Source of the DNA: an uncultured Moraxellaceae bacterium | GTDB taxonomy: Bacteria > Pseudomonadota > Gammaproteobacteria > Pseudomonadales > Moraxellaceae | Reading direction: 5' to 3' | NCBI GenBank assembly: GCA_937952925.1 | Contig: CALFYA010000379.1 | Span: 1-14,526 of the forward strand | DNA length: 14,526 nt | In this document: piece by piece, positions 1 to 6,807 of the stretch | How the letters are laid out: every line of letters begins with the position of its first letter | Position numbering within the stretch: the first letter of the stretch is position 1 | Made by a program: the position numbers and the translations under genes | Notes under the pieces: model-generated | What the model was told of the DNA's origin: nothing | Databases searched by the model: none | The model's input: only the letters and a program-made list of their open reading frames with translations

Positions 1-225
1 AGCGCATGGACAGTGATCGATGCGACTCGTCTGTTGTCGATTACTGGCAATTTGGGCGATGCCAAAACCACCATTACCCATCCGGCGACCACCACGCATG
101 GTCGTTTGTCCCCCGAAGCCAAAGCGGCAGCGGGCATTGTGGAAGGTTTGATCCGTGTATCTGTTGGTTTGGAAGACCTTGTCGATATCCAAGCCGATTT
201 GGCACGCGGACTTGATGCGCTCTAA
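1..225 (+). CDS. metZ: O-succinylhomoserine sulfhydrylase, 3' end (partial)
   Basis: This is the C-terminal 74 residues of a Cys/Met-metabolism PLP-dependent enzyme; the start lies outside the window. The reading frame is open from base 1. The visible part holds the family's C-terminal signature: a TGNLGDAKTTITHPATTTH stretch, then LSPE, and an LIRVSVGLED stretch that ends the small domain. This pattern fits MetZ, which makes homocysteine from O-succinylhomoserine and sulfide in the cytoplasm. Cystathionine gamma-synthase (MetB) and methionine gamma-lyase share the fold, so the exact substrate is inferred. The PLP-binding lysine is not in the window. ybaB starts 32 bases downstream on the same strand, with no obvious terminator between them, so read-through is possible. 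Confidence 0.85.
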   Translation, partial: SAWTVIDATRLLSITGNLGDAKTTITHPATTTHGRLSPEAKAAAGIVEGLIRVSVGLEDLVDIQADLARGLDAL

Positions 226-257
226 GCGCTTTTGTTTGACCGATTAGGATTTGATTC

Positions 258-587
258 ATGAACATTCAAATGTTGATGCAGCAGGCACAGCGTCTGCAAA
301 AAGACATGGAAGCCAACGTCAAAAAAGCCAAAGACGATTTGGCCAAAGCTGAAGTGTATGCCGAAGCCGGCGGTGGTTTGGTCAAAGTGACCATGACCGG
401 TCGCTATGTGGTCAAGCGCTTGTCGATTGACCCTGAGCTGCTCAAAGACGAGCCAGACATGATCGAAGATCTGATAGCCGCCGCCATCAACGACGCAGTG
501 CGTCAAGCCGAAGCCTTGTCGGATGAAAAATTGAATGGCGCAACCAACTCGATGGGCTTGCCACCGGGTTTGTCGGGACTGTTCTAA
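258..587 (+). CDS. ybaB: YbaB/EbfC family nucleoid-associated protein
   Basis: This 109-residue protein has the usual YbaB length. The family forms dimers that bind DNA and help organise the nucleoid; in several bacteria the gene sits just before recR. The N-terminal half is a charged helix (MLMQQAQRLQKDMEAN, then a Lys/Ala-rich stretch), followed by the conserved GGGLVKVTMTGRYVVKRLSIDPELL core. The end carries the family's Gly/Pro-rich tail (GLPPGLSGLF). The ATG at 258 follows an AGGA-like Shine-Dalgarno sequence. The stop codon directly abuts the TTG start of recR, so the two are almost certainly co-translated. Confidence 0.93.
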   Translation: MNIQMLMQQAQRLQKDMEANVKKAKDDLAKAEVYAEAGGGLVKVTMTGRYVVKRLSIDPELLKDEPDMIEDLIAAAINDAVRQAEALSDEKLNGATNSMGLPPGLSGLF

Positions 588-1184
588 TTGTTTAGTCCCA
601 AGTTTGATGCGTTGGTGCAGCAACTGCGTGTATTACCCAGCGTAGGCCCCAAGTCTGCGCAGCGGATGGCGTTGCATTTGCTCTCACGCAATCGACAAGG
701 TGCGCTTGCCCTCGCGCAGGCGCTCGAAGAGGCGATGCACAGCATCGAGCAGTGTCAGCAGTGCCGTTCGTTTTCGGACGATCCCATCTGCGAGATTTGC
801 GCATCACCGCAGCGTGATGCGCGGGTGCTGTGTGTGGTCGAATCGCCTGCCGATGTGATGGCGATTGAGCAAAGCGGCAGCTTTCAAGGTCGTTATTTCG
901 TCCTCGGTGGGCATTTATCGCCGCTTGATGGGATTGGTGCCGATCAGCTGGGCATTCCCCTATTGATCAGTCGCTTAAGCCAAGAATCCATTGAAGAGGT
1001 GATCTTGGCGACCAATGCCACCGTCGAAGGTCAAGCCACGGCGCATTATTTGCAAGAATTGACCCGTCATTTGCCGCTGCGAGTGAGTCGGATTGCCCAA
1101 GGCGTGCCGCAAGGTGGCGAATTGGAATATGTCGATAGCCATACGCTCAGCCAAGCTTTACAATATCGCCTGTCAATGCGCTGA
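588..1184 (+). CDS. recR: Recombination mediator protein RecR
   Basis: RecR works with RecO (and RecF) to load RecA on gapped DNA. The 198-residue length is standard. Domains in order: a helix-hairpin-helix at about residues 16-28 (LPSVGPKSAQRMA), a C4 zinc finger with C56, C59, C68 and C71, and a Toprim domain from about residue 79 that includes the acidic VVESPADV motif with E85. The C-terminal part has the family's GVPQGGELEYVDSHTL stretch. The start is a TTG at 588-590 directly after the ybaB stop, and MFSPKFDALVQQLR matches the usual RecR beginning. No ATG at this end would keep the HhH domain complete. A likely weak terminator overlaps the stop codon. Confidence 0.96.
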   Translation: MFSPKFDALVQQLRVLPSVGPKSAQRMALHLLSRNRQGALALAQALEEAMHSIEQCQQCRSFSDDPICEICASPQRDARVLCVVESPADVMAIEQSGSFQGRYFVLGGHLSPLDGIGADQLGIPLLISRLSQESIEEVILATNATVEGQATAHYLQELTRHLPLRVSRIAQGVPQGGELEYVDSHTLSQALQYRLSMR

Positions 1185-1195
1185 GTCGCATTTTT
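1175..1195 (+). terminator. Probable terminator overlapping the recR stop codon
   Basis: Arms AATGCG (1175-1180) and CGCATT (1187-1192) pair perfectly around a six-base loop, with a run of Ts through 1195. The recR TGA lies in the loop. The stem is short, so termination may be only partial. Confidence 0.45.
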
Positions 1196-1326
1196 GCTGA
1201 TCAAACCAAGGATTTGCGTATGATGCATTGACAGGGGATAGGGCACATGTCACTGTCCATGTTTTAGAATGAACTCACCCCCAATCGTGAGGATATTCGG
1301 CAAATTTGAGTGGCTGTATAGATTGC

Positions 1327-2478
1327 ATGGATCGCTTTATTTATTTGACTGAGCAAGCCCAGTTGTTTGATTTGTATAGCCAAATGGCACATACAGATAC
1401 TTACTCACTGGATACCGAGTTTATTAAGGTCAATACGTTGTGGCCTAAACTTGGCTTACTCCAAATTAATGTGGATGGTCATGTTTATTTATTAGATGGG
1501 CAAACCCTCGATTTGTCCGATTTATGGCTGCTGATTTTTAGCGCCCGCCAAAATATATTTCACGCCTGTAGCGAAGATCTCGACCTGATTCACTATTATG
1601 CAGGGCAAAAACCGCTCGATAATGTGTTTGACACCCAAATTGGCCTGTCTTTTTTGGGTCATGGCTTACAAGTCAGCTACCAACAAGCCTTGCAGCAAGA
1701 GCTGGGTATCCACATCGACAAAGGTGAAACCCGTTCTGATTGGGTGGCGCGTCCGTTGCGCCCCGAACAGCTACACTATGCTGCGCATGATGTGATTCAT
1801 TTGCCACAACTCGCCAATCGGGTGCGTGAGCAATTGCAGGCGCGTGGTTTGTGGGAGATGACGCTTGAAGACTGCAAGTTTAATGCGCGTGAGATCGCCC
1901 AAGAAGTGCCACTTGCGGAGTTATACAAAGACTGTGGCACGTTTAGACACAGCCGTCGGCAATTGGCACAGTTGCAGCAGCTTTGTGTGTGGCGAGAGCA
2001 AATTGCGCGTGCCACCAATCAGCCGCGTAGCTTTATCCTGAAAAACACCACCTTGCAGGATATGCTCGATCAGCAACCGATGAATGCCTATCAGTTGCAA
2101 AAAATCCGCGATTTACGCCCCAATGTGTTGCGTGAGCATGGCAAAACCATTTTGGATTTGCTGCGCTATTTGCCCGATTCGTCGCAGTGGCCTGAGCGCC
2201 TGCCGCGTCCGTATCGACAAAAAAGCGCCGATGTCTTGGAGCAAATCCAAGCTTTTACCAATCAGCTCAGCCTAGAGTTACAAGTCCCCACCGAGGTCTT
2301 ACTACGCAAGAAATGGCTGAACGCCTTGCTGGTACATACTGCCCGTAATGGCGATGAGCGTGATCTGCCGCAATGGCTGCTCGGTTGGCGTTATGAGGTG
2401 TTGACCCGTCCAATCTTGGAGTTGCTGGCACGCCAGCGCGAGGTGTTGGCGGTGGAGATGGCGCCAGTAGCCGATTAG
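1327..2478 (+). CDS. rnd: Ribonuclease D
   Basis: RNase D is a 3'-5' exoribonuclease that trims tRNA and other small RNA precursors. I place the start at the ATG at 1327 (383 residues), because MDRFIYLTEQAQL aligns with the family's N-terminus. A TTG at 1306 would add seven residues and follows a GAGGA at a wide spacing. The DEDDy exonuclease residues are all visible: D29 and E31 in SLDTEF, D84 in HACSEDLDL, and Y151 with D155 in LHYAAHD. An HRDC domain follows at about residues 205-290, then a C-terminal HRDC-like region. The gene has about 140 bases of upstream spacer and its own terminator, so it is probably a separate unit. Promoter elements are not clear; TAGAAT at 1265-1270 is a weak -10 candidate. 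Confidence 0.93.
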   Translation: MDRFIYLTEQAQLFDLYSQMAHTDTYSLDTEFIKVNTLWPKLGLLQINVDGHVYLLDGQTLDLSDLWLLIFSARQNIFHACSEDLDLIHYYAGQKPLDNVFDTQIGLSFLGHGLQVSYQQALQQELGIHIDKGETRSDWVARPLRPEQLHYAAHDVIHLPQLANRVREQLQARGLWEMTLEDCKFNAREIAQEVPLAELYKDCGTFRHSRRQLAQLQQLCVWREQIARATNQPRSFILKNTTLQDMLDQQPMNAYQLQKIRDLRPNVLREHGKTILDLLRYLPDSSQWPERLPRPYRQKSADVLEQIQAFTNQLSLELQVPTEVLLRKKWLNALLVHTARNGDERDLPQWLLGWRYEVLTRPILELLARQREVLAVEMAPVAD

Positions 2479-2490
2479 TCGGCTATTTCT
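2468..2490 (+). terminator. Probable terminator overlapping the rnd stop codon
   Basis: Arms TAGCCGA (2468-2474) and TCGGCTA (2479-2485) pair perfectly around a TTAG loop that contains the rnd stop codon. TTT follows immediately, and a TTTTT run lies a few bases further on. The broken T-tract lowers confidence. Confidence 0.55.
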
Positions 2491-2603
2491 GCCATTTTTC
2501 TGCCTGACTGACTCGTCAAAGCTTCGATCTTTACATTCCTTTCGATCTGCATAAGGCTTGGTGGTATGCTTAAGCCCGATGATTATTGTTGGTCGAATCC
2601 GCT

Positions 2604-2912
2604 ATGCATTGCGATATTTATAGAGCCAGTACCCGTGACGAGATGTATGTGTATATCGCACGACCAGACTACCCGCATGATGCGGACAAGATGGTTGATC
2701 CTTTGGCGATTATCCCAGCAGATCTGCGTAAAGCATTGGGGCGTACTACCTTTGTGATGCACCTCGAATTGAGCCTGAGCCGTAAACTCGCCCGTGTACC
2801 GGTTGAGCGCGTGTTCGAGTCTTTGCAGCAGATTGGCTATTTTGTGCAAATGCCGCCGGATGGGTTGATTTGTCCCACAGCAGTTGCACCTGAGGGGTTA
2901 CGCGGCGCATGA
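2604..2912 (+). CDS. YcgL domain-containing protein
   Basis: This 102-residue protein has the YcgL family signature: an MHCDIYR start, a DEMYVYIARPD strand, a predicted-helix segment ending FVMHLEL, and the closing QIGYFVQMPPD. The biochemical role of the family is not known. The ATG at 2604 is chosen because MHCDIYR is the conserved N-terminus; a codon 18 bases upstream in frame would add residues not seen in the family. Lying just after RNase D is a gene order I recall from pseudomonads. Its stop overlaps the next start by four bases (ATGA, 2909-2912), so the membrane protein that follows is translationally coupled to it. Confidence 0.88.
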   Translation: MHCDIYRASTRDEMYVYIARPDYPHDADKMVDPLAIIPADLRKALGRTTFVMHLELSLSRKLARVPVERVFESLQQIGYFVQMPPDGLICPTAVAPEGLRGA

Positions 2913-3319
2913 CCCTAGAGCAATTTGCCGATTGGATTGAGCCAGCTTGGCTGTGGTGGACGGGACTGTTTGAACATGTCCCCGAATATCCGCTGGCGGT
3001 GAGTGTGTATCTCGGCGGGGGGGTACTTGCCCTGTGGCTGTGGTCGCATGTGGCACGCCGGATGCCACGGATGCTCGGTGGATTGTCGTGGCTGATCATG
3101 TTTGCGGTGTTGTTTAGCCCTACGGTCACCGAAGGTGACAACGGTCATATTGCACCCGCCGTCATTGGCCTAATCTTTGGCGTCATTACCAAAGATGCGC
3201 CATTGATCTTTGGTAGCCTACTGCCGATGCTATTTGTGGTGGGTATTGGATGTTTGGTGGGATTTTTGGTGGAGCGTTGGCAGCAACATCTCCAAGAAGA
3301 TTCCCAAGATCACGTTTAG
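2909..3319 (+). CDS. Small hydrophobic membrane protein, function unknown
   Basis: I do not recognise a named family for this 136-residue protein. It has a Trp-rich N-terminus (WIEPAWLWWTGLF) and three or four likely membrane segments at about residues 28-46, 55-70, 80-94 and 97-119. A basic loop (ARRMPRM) follows the first segment, and the C-terminus is acidic and hydrophilic (QQHLQEDSQDHV). There is no cleavable signal peptide. Its start overlaps the ycgL stop (ATGA) and its end lies nine bases before the MoxR ATPase, so it belongs to the same transcript. It could be a membrane partner of the ATPase/VWA pair; that rests on position only. Confidence 0.8.
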   Translation: MTLEQFADWIEPAWLWWTGLFEHVPEYPLAVSVYLGGGVLALWLWSHVARRMPRMLGGLSWLIMFAVLFSPTVTEGDNGHIAPAVIGLIFGVITKDAPLIFGSLLPMLFVVGIGCLVGFLVERWQQHLQEDSQDHV

Positions 3320-3328
3320 GTTGTTTAC

Positions 3329-4171
3329 ATGTCTCAATCGTTTCAAAGCACCGATCGCTACATTGCGACCGATGGCTTAAAATTGGCAGTCAACGCAGCA
3401 CGCGCCCTGCAAAAACCCCTGTTGGTCAAAGGTGAGCCTGGCACCGGCAAAACCTTGCTCGCTGAGCAAGTGGCTGAAAGCCTTGGCATGAAGCTGATCA
3501 CATGGCACATCAAATCGACCACCAAAGCCCAGCAAGGCTTGTATGAGTACGATGCGGTGTCGCGCCTGCGCGACAGTCAGTTGGGCGAAGACAAAGTCTA
3601 TGACATCGCCAACTACATCAAAAAAGGCAAACTGTGGGAAGCCTTCACCGCTGATGAGCGTGTGGTGTTGCTGATCGACGAGATCGATAAAGCCGACATC
3701 GAGTTTCCCAACGATTTGCTGCACGAACTCGACCGTATGTCGTTTTATGTGTATGAAACCGGCGAAACTGTGGTCGCCAAACAACGTCCGGTGATCATCA
3801 TCACCTCCAACAACGAAAAAGAATTGCCCGATGCGTTCTTGCGCCGTTGTTTTTTCCACTATATCGATTTCCCCGATGAAGCGACCATGCGTCAAATCAT
3901 CGCGGTACATTTCCCCCATATCCGCGAAACACTGGTGTCTGAAGCGCTGCAAATCTTCTTTAAGCTGCGTCAAGTCTCCGGCCTGAAAAAGCCACCATCG
4001 ACCAGTGAGTTGATTGATTGGCTCAGCCTCCTGATGGCGGATGATATGCCCGAAGAAGTGCTGCGCAATCGTGATCCAAAGTCGGCGATTCCGCCACTGT
4101 ATGGCGCATTGATCAAAAACGAACAAGACGTGCAATTGCTTGAGCGTCTGGCGTTTATGAGCCGCCGCTAA
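3329..4171 (+). CDS. MoxR-family AAA+ ATPase
   Basis: This 280-residue AAA+ protein belongs to the MoxR group, whose members act as chaperones and typically work with a VWA-domain partner to activate or assemble target complexes. Visible motifs: Walker A GEPGTGKT at 35-42, Walker B LLIDE at 114-118, sensor 1 with N161/N162 in IIITSNNEKELPDAF, and an arginine-finger pair R172-R173 (LRRC). The helical lid follows from about residue 185. The C-terminus ends at AFMSRR, short of any extra domain. The VWA gene starts 66 bases downstream on the same strand. Substrates of this pair are not evident from the neighbourhood. A long open frame on the opposite strand here is a coding shadow. Confidence 0.9.
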   Translation: MSQSFQSTDRYIATDGLKLAVNAARALQKPLLVKGEPGTGKTLLAEQVAESLGMKLITWHIKSTTKAQQGLYEYDAVSRLRDSQLGEDKVYDIANYIKKGKLWEAFTADERVVLLIDEIDKADIEFPNDLLHELDRMSFYVYETGETVVAKQRPVIIITSNNEKELPDAFLRRCFFHYIDFPDEATMRQIIAVHFPHIRETLVSEALQIFFKLRQVSGLKKPPSTSELIDWLSLLMADDMPEEVLRNRDPKSAIPPLYGALIKNEQDVQLLERLAFMSRR

Positions 4172-4178
4172 GAGGTTT

Positions 4179-4200
4179 GCACCAGCCTGCGTGCTGGTGC
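4179..4200 (+). other. Perfect 8-bp hairpin between the MoxR and VWA genes
   Basis: GCACCAGC (4179-4186) and GCTGGTGC (4193-4200) form a GC-rich stem with a six-base loop. No T-run follows, so it is not a standard terminator. It may stabilise or process the upstream mRNA and so set the ratio of the two proteins. Confidence 0.5.
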
Positions 4201-4237
4201 TGCCATGTTGTGATGCACGACGGGTGAGTGTGCCGCC

Positions 4238-5425
4238 ATGTTTGTCAATTTGTTTTATATCCTCAAAAAATATGGCGTGCCGGTCAGCACGACCGAATTG
4301 CTCGACCTCAATGCCGCGCTCGGTGCAGGGGTGGTATTTGCTGATCGGGATGAGCTGTATCGCCTGATCCGCTTGTGTATGGTCAAAGATGAGCGTCATT
4401 TCGATAAATTTGACCGTGCCATGAAAGCCTATTTTGATGGGATTGATTCGCTCGATACTGATGCACTGCTCAAACAACTCAGCAGCATTCCCAAAGAATG
4501 GCTCGATCTAGAGCTACTCGAAAAAAACCTGACCGATGAGCAACGTGCCGAGCTTGAAAAAGCTGGATCGCTTGAAGAGCTGATGCGCACCTTGCAAGAG
4601 CGTTTGCAAGAGCAACACAAAAAGCACCAAGGCGGCAACAAGATGATCGGCACCGGTGGCACTTCGCCGTTTGGTGCATTTGGTGATCATCCTGAAGGGG
4701 TGCGCATTGGTGGGCCTTCGCGTAAAAAATCTGCGGTGAAGGTGTGGGAGCAACGTCAATATCAAAACCTCGACGACTCGCAAATCTTGGGTACACGGCA
4801 AATGCAAATCGCGCTGCGCCGTTTGCGTCGCTTTGCCCGTCAAGGGGCAGCCGAAGAACTCGATATTGATGGCACCATCAATTCCACCGCACGCCAAGGC
4901 ATGCTCGATATTCAACTGGTGCCTGAGCGGCGTAACCGCGTCAAAGTGTTGATGCTGTTTGATGTCGGTGGCTCGATGGATCCTTATATTGAGCAATGCG
5001 AAAAGCTGTTTAGTGCAGCCAAAAGTGAATTTAAAACCCTAGAGTTTTTCTATTTTCACAATTGCTTGTACGACTATGTGTGGAAAGACAATATCCGCCG
5101 TTCGGGTACCCGCATGAATACATGGGATTTGCTGCATACCTATGGCAAAGACTACCGTGTGATTTTTGTCGGTGATGCGAGCATGGCACCGTATGAGCTG
5201 ATGAGTGATGGCGGCTCGGTCGAGTATATGAACGAAGAAGCAGGGGTGGTGTGGCTCAAGCGGATTCGTCAGCATTTTAGCAAAACCGCATGGCTCAATC
5301 CCGAAGATGATCGCTATTGGAATTACACCCAAACCATTGCAGCGATCAAACAAATCTTTGAGGAGCACATGTACCCGATGACCTTGAAGGGCATTGAAGA
5401 CATGACTCGTTATTTATCCCGTTAA
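4238..5425 (+). CDS. VWA-domain (CoxE-like) protein, partner of the MoxR ATPase
   Basis: This 395-residue protein has an N-terminal helical region (about 1-100), a charged linker rich in Glu, Lys and Gln (about 100-140), a Gly-rich stretch (MIGTGGTSPFGAFGD), and a C-terminal von Willebrand factor A domain from about residue 210. The metal site reads D242-V-G-G-S246, so the middle serine of the standard DxSxS motif is glycine; this variant seems typical of the COG3552/CoxE-like group. A later GDASMAPYEL segment is the likely third metal loop. There is no signal peptide or membrane segment, so it should be cytoplasmic. Pairing with the upstream MoxR ATPase is the usual arrangement. The ATG at 4238 has a weak Shine-Dalgarno sequence (GGTGAG at wide spacing). 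Confidence 0.87.
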   Translation: MFVNLFYILKKYGVPVSTTELLDLNAALGAGVVFADRDELYRLIRLCMVKDERHFDKFDRAMKAYFDGIDSLDTDALLKQLSSIPKEWLDLELLEKNLTDEQRAELEKAGSLEELMRTLQERLQEQHKKHQGGNKMIGTGGTSPFGAFGDHPEGVRIGGPSRKKSAVKVWEQRQYQNLDDSQILGTRQMQIALRRLRRFARQGAAEELDIDGTINSTARQGMLDIQLVPERRNRVKVLMLFDVGGSMDPYIEQCEKLFSAAKSEFKTLEFFYFHNCLYDYVWKDNIRRSGTRMNTWDLLHTYGKDYRVIFVGDASMAPYELMSDGGSVEYMNEEAGVVWLKRIRQHFSKTAWLNPEDDRYWNYTQTIAAIKQIFEEHMYPMTLKGIEDMTRYLSR

Positions 5426-5445
5426 ACACCTGCTGAGTGTTTGAA

Positions 5446-5841
5446 ATGACCACTATTTTTGAAAAGATTGTGGCCGGCCAAGCGCCGTGCCACAAGATCG
5501 CCGAAACCGAACATGCCTTGGCATTTTTAGACATTCGTCCGGTCAGTCGTGGGCATACCTTGGTGATTCCCAAAGCGCATGCCGCCGATTTGCTCGATAT
5601 TTCTGCGCAATCGTTGCAGGCGGTGATGGCGTTGGCGCAGCAAGTGGCGAAGCGTCAAATGGATGTGTTAGGCGCTGATGGCATCACGGTGTGGCAAAAC
5701 AACCGCGCCGCTGGTGGGCAAGAAGTGTTTCATTTTCATGTGCATGTGATTCCGCGTTGGGCGAATCAGCGCCTTGATCGCAAAGGCATCAGCATGAGTA
5801 ACGCAGAGTTACGCCAGCTCGCCGAACAATTACAGTTTTAA
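5446..5841 (+). CDS. HIT family protein (histidine-triad nucleotide hydrolase)
   Basis: This 131-residue protein has the complete histidine triad HFHVHVIPR, with H96, H98 and H100; H98 is the expected nucleophile. The upstream strand-helix pattern (FEKIVAGQAPCHKIAETE, then ALAFLDIRPVSRGHTLVIP) is typical of the HIT fold. Family members hydrolyse nucleoside phosphoramidates or dinucleotide polyphosphates; the substrate here cannot be told. I choose the ATG at 5446, with a GAG eight bases upstream, over an in-frame GTG at 5437, because MTTIFEKI is the usual start. The gene lies 20 bases after the VWA gene on the same strand and may share its transcript. Confidence 0.93.
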   Translation: MTTIFEKIVAGQAPCHKIAETEHALAFLDIRPVSRGHTLVIPKAHAADLLDISAQSLQAVMALAQQVAKRQMDVLGADGITVWQNNRAAGGQEVFHFHVHVIPRWANQRLDRKGISMSNAELRQLAEQLQF

Positions 5842-5908
5842 GGGCTTTTGTGGCGTTGTTGTGGCTGTCGGACGCAACAGGCCGGTTTTATGGGGTTCAT
5901 TTGTTAGA

Positions 5909-5959
5909 GTGTATTGCATCGTATGCGAGAGATTTTTGAGTCGCAGGCGACCAATACAC
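5909..5959 (+). other. Inverted repeat in the leader of the DUF4282-like gene
   Basis: GTGTATTG (5909-5916) and CAATACAC (5952-5959) are perfect 8-base arms enclosing 35 bases. The enclosed part includes a smaller GTCGC/GCGAC pair (5940-5944 and 5947-5951). The outer arm ends 18 bases before the start codon. It could be an mRNA leader structure or a protein-binding site. I see no recognised riboswitch. Confidence 0.35.
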
Positions 5960-5977
5960 CAAAATAGAGAGCCGTTT

Positions 5978-6748
5978 ATGACCACGAATCGTGCGGAAAG
6001 TCCAGCGACGCCTAGCGCGCCATCTCCAGCCACGTCATGGCAAGCGATCCATGAATTTATGAGAGCACTGCTGCACCCATCGATGTCGCAGCGGATTTTG
6101 ACGCCACAATTTTTATCCATCATCTATATTTTGTTGATTATCACCGTAGCTATCATCGGGCTATATGCGGTCGTGCTGGCTTTTATCCAGTCGTGGTGGT
6201 GGGGGCTGGTCAGTTTATTGTTTTATCCCGTTGCCTTGCTGACTGCGGTGGCAGTGGTACGGATTATTTTTGAAGTCTTAAGTTTGTTTGCCGATTTGGT
6301 CGGCGATATCAAAAATATTACCGCCATGCAAAGTTCCATCGAACGGATTGGGACGATGGCAAAACCCGTTGCTGAGATCGGCGGCAGCGTCAGTGAGATG
6401 AGCACCGATATCAAAACCATCGCGCAGATGTATAGCTCGATCTATAAAATTTCATCGGTGACCGAAAATTTAGACACTATTGCGGGGATGTATCCTGCCA
6501 TCCAAAAGCTCGCGGGGATTACCGATCATGTCGAAGATATTTCGAATATGCGCCATACCATTGAGTTGCTGCCGCAGCTCGCCGAGCATATTCAGATCAT
6601 TGCGGGGATGCGCCCGTCGATTGATAAGCTTGCTGAGTTGACCGATAACATCGAGATTATTGCTGAGATGCGTGATTCGATTGATAAAATTTCGGAGATC
6701 GGTGAGGTGGTGTCGAAGCTGCGCCGTGCGCCGTTTATGCGTCCATGA
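5978..6748 (+). CDS. DUF4282-like membrane protein with 20-residue repeat tail
   Basis: This 256-residue protein has a Pro/Ser/Ala/Thr-rich N-terminus (about 1-20), two membrane segments at about 46-70 and 76-98, and a long repetitive cytoplasmic or periplasmic tail from about residue 114. The membrane part (TPQFLSIIYILLII, then VVRIIFEVLSLF) resembles DUF4282 proteins, whose function is unknown. The tail consists of 20-residue units starting at 114, 148, 168, 188, 208 and 228, with a shorter 14-residue unit at 134-147. Each full unit follows I-x-x-M-x-x-x-I, with Met at residues 117, 151, 171, 191, 211 and 231. The ATG at 5978 follows AGAGAG at good spacing. The open frame reaches back to 5861, but the extra part looks non-coding. 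It is the last gene before a strong terminator. Confidence 0.78.
   Translation: MTTNRAESPATPSAPSPATSWQAIHEFMRALLHPSMSQRILTPQFLSIIYILLIITVAIIGLYAVVLAFIQSWWWGLVSLLFYPVALLTAVAVVRIIFEVLSLFADLVGDIKNITAMQSSIERIGTMAKPVAEIGGSVSEMSTDIKTIAQMYSSIYKISSVTENLDTIAGMYPAIQKLAGITDHVEDISNMRHTIELLPQLAEHIQIIAGMRPSIDKLAELTDNIEIIAEMRDSIDKISEIGEVVSKLRRAPFMRP
6317..6718 (+). repeat. 60-bp (20-residue) tandem repeats inside the DUF4282-like gene
   Basis: Repeat units of 60 bases run in phase: 6317-6376, a 42-base unit 6377-6418, then 6419-6478, 6479-6538, 6539-6598 and 6599-6658, with a final degenerate unit to about 6718. At DNA level the units are diverged. At protein level the period of exactly 20 residues and the Ile/Met positions are kept, which points to selection on the protein rather than recent DNA expansion. 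Confidence 0.8.
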
Positions 6749-6759
6749 CGAAACACAGC

Positions 6760-6793
6760 AAAAAGCCCTGTAATCTCTTACAGGGCTTTTTTT
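6760..6793. terminator. Strong bidirectional rho-independent terminator
   Basis: Fourteen-base arms (6760-6773 and 6778-6791) pair perfectly around a TCTC loop, with a GC-rich AGCCCTG core. A-runs on the left and T-runs on the right serve both strands. It sits between the 3' ends of the DUF4282-like gene and the thiolase and should end both transcripts. Confidence 0.93.
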
Positions 6794-6807
6794 ATTGAAT
6801 CAGCAGA

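Noticed and set aside
3377..4477. A 366-codon open frame on the minus strand opposite the MoxR gene.
   Set aside because: It lies fully opposite a gene with intact AAA+ motifs and runs into the VWA gene. Its translation is rich in Phe, His, Gln and Arg, as expected for the complement of another gene's codons, and shows no family motif.
5861..5977. A 39-codon upstream extension of the DUF4282-like gene.
   Set aside because: The extension is Arg/Cys-rich and overlaps an inverted repeat. AGAGAG precedes the ATG at 5978, which begins a plausible protein.
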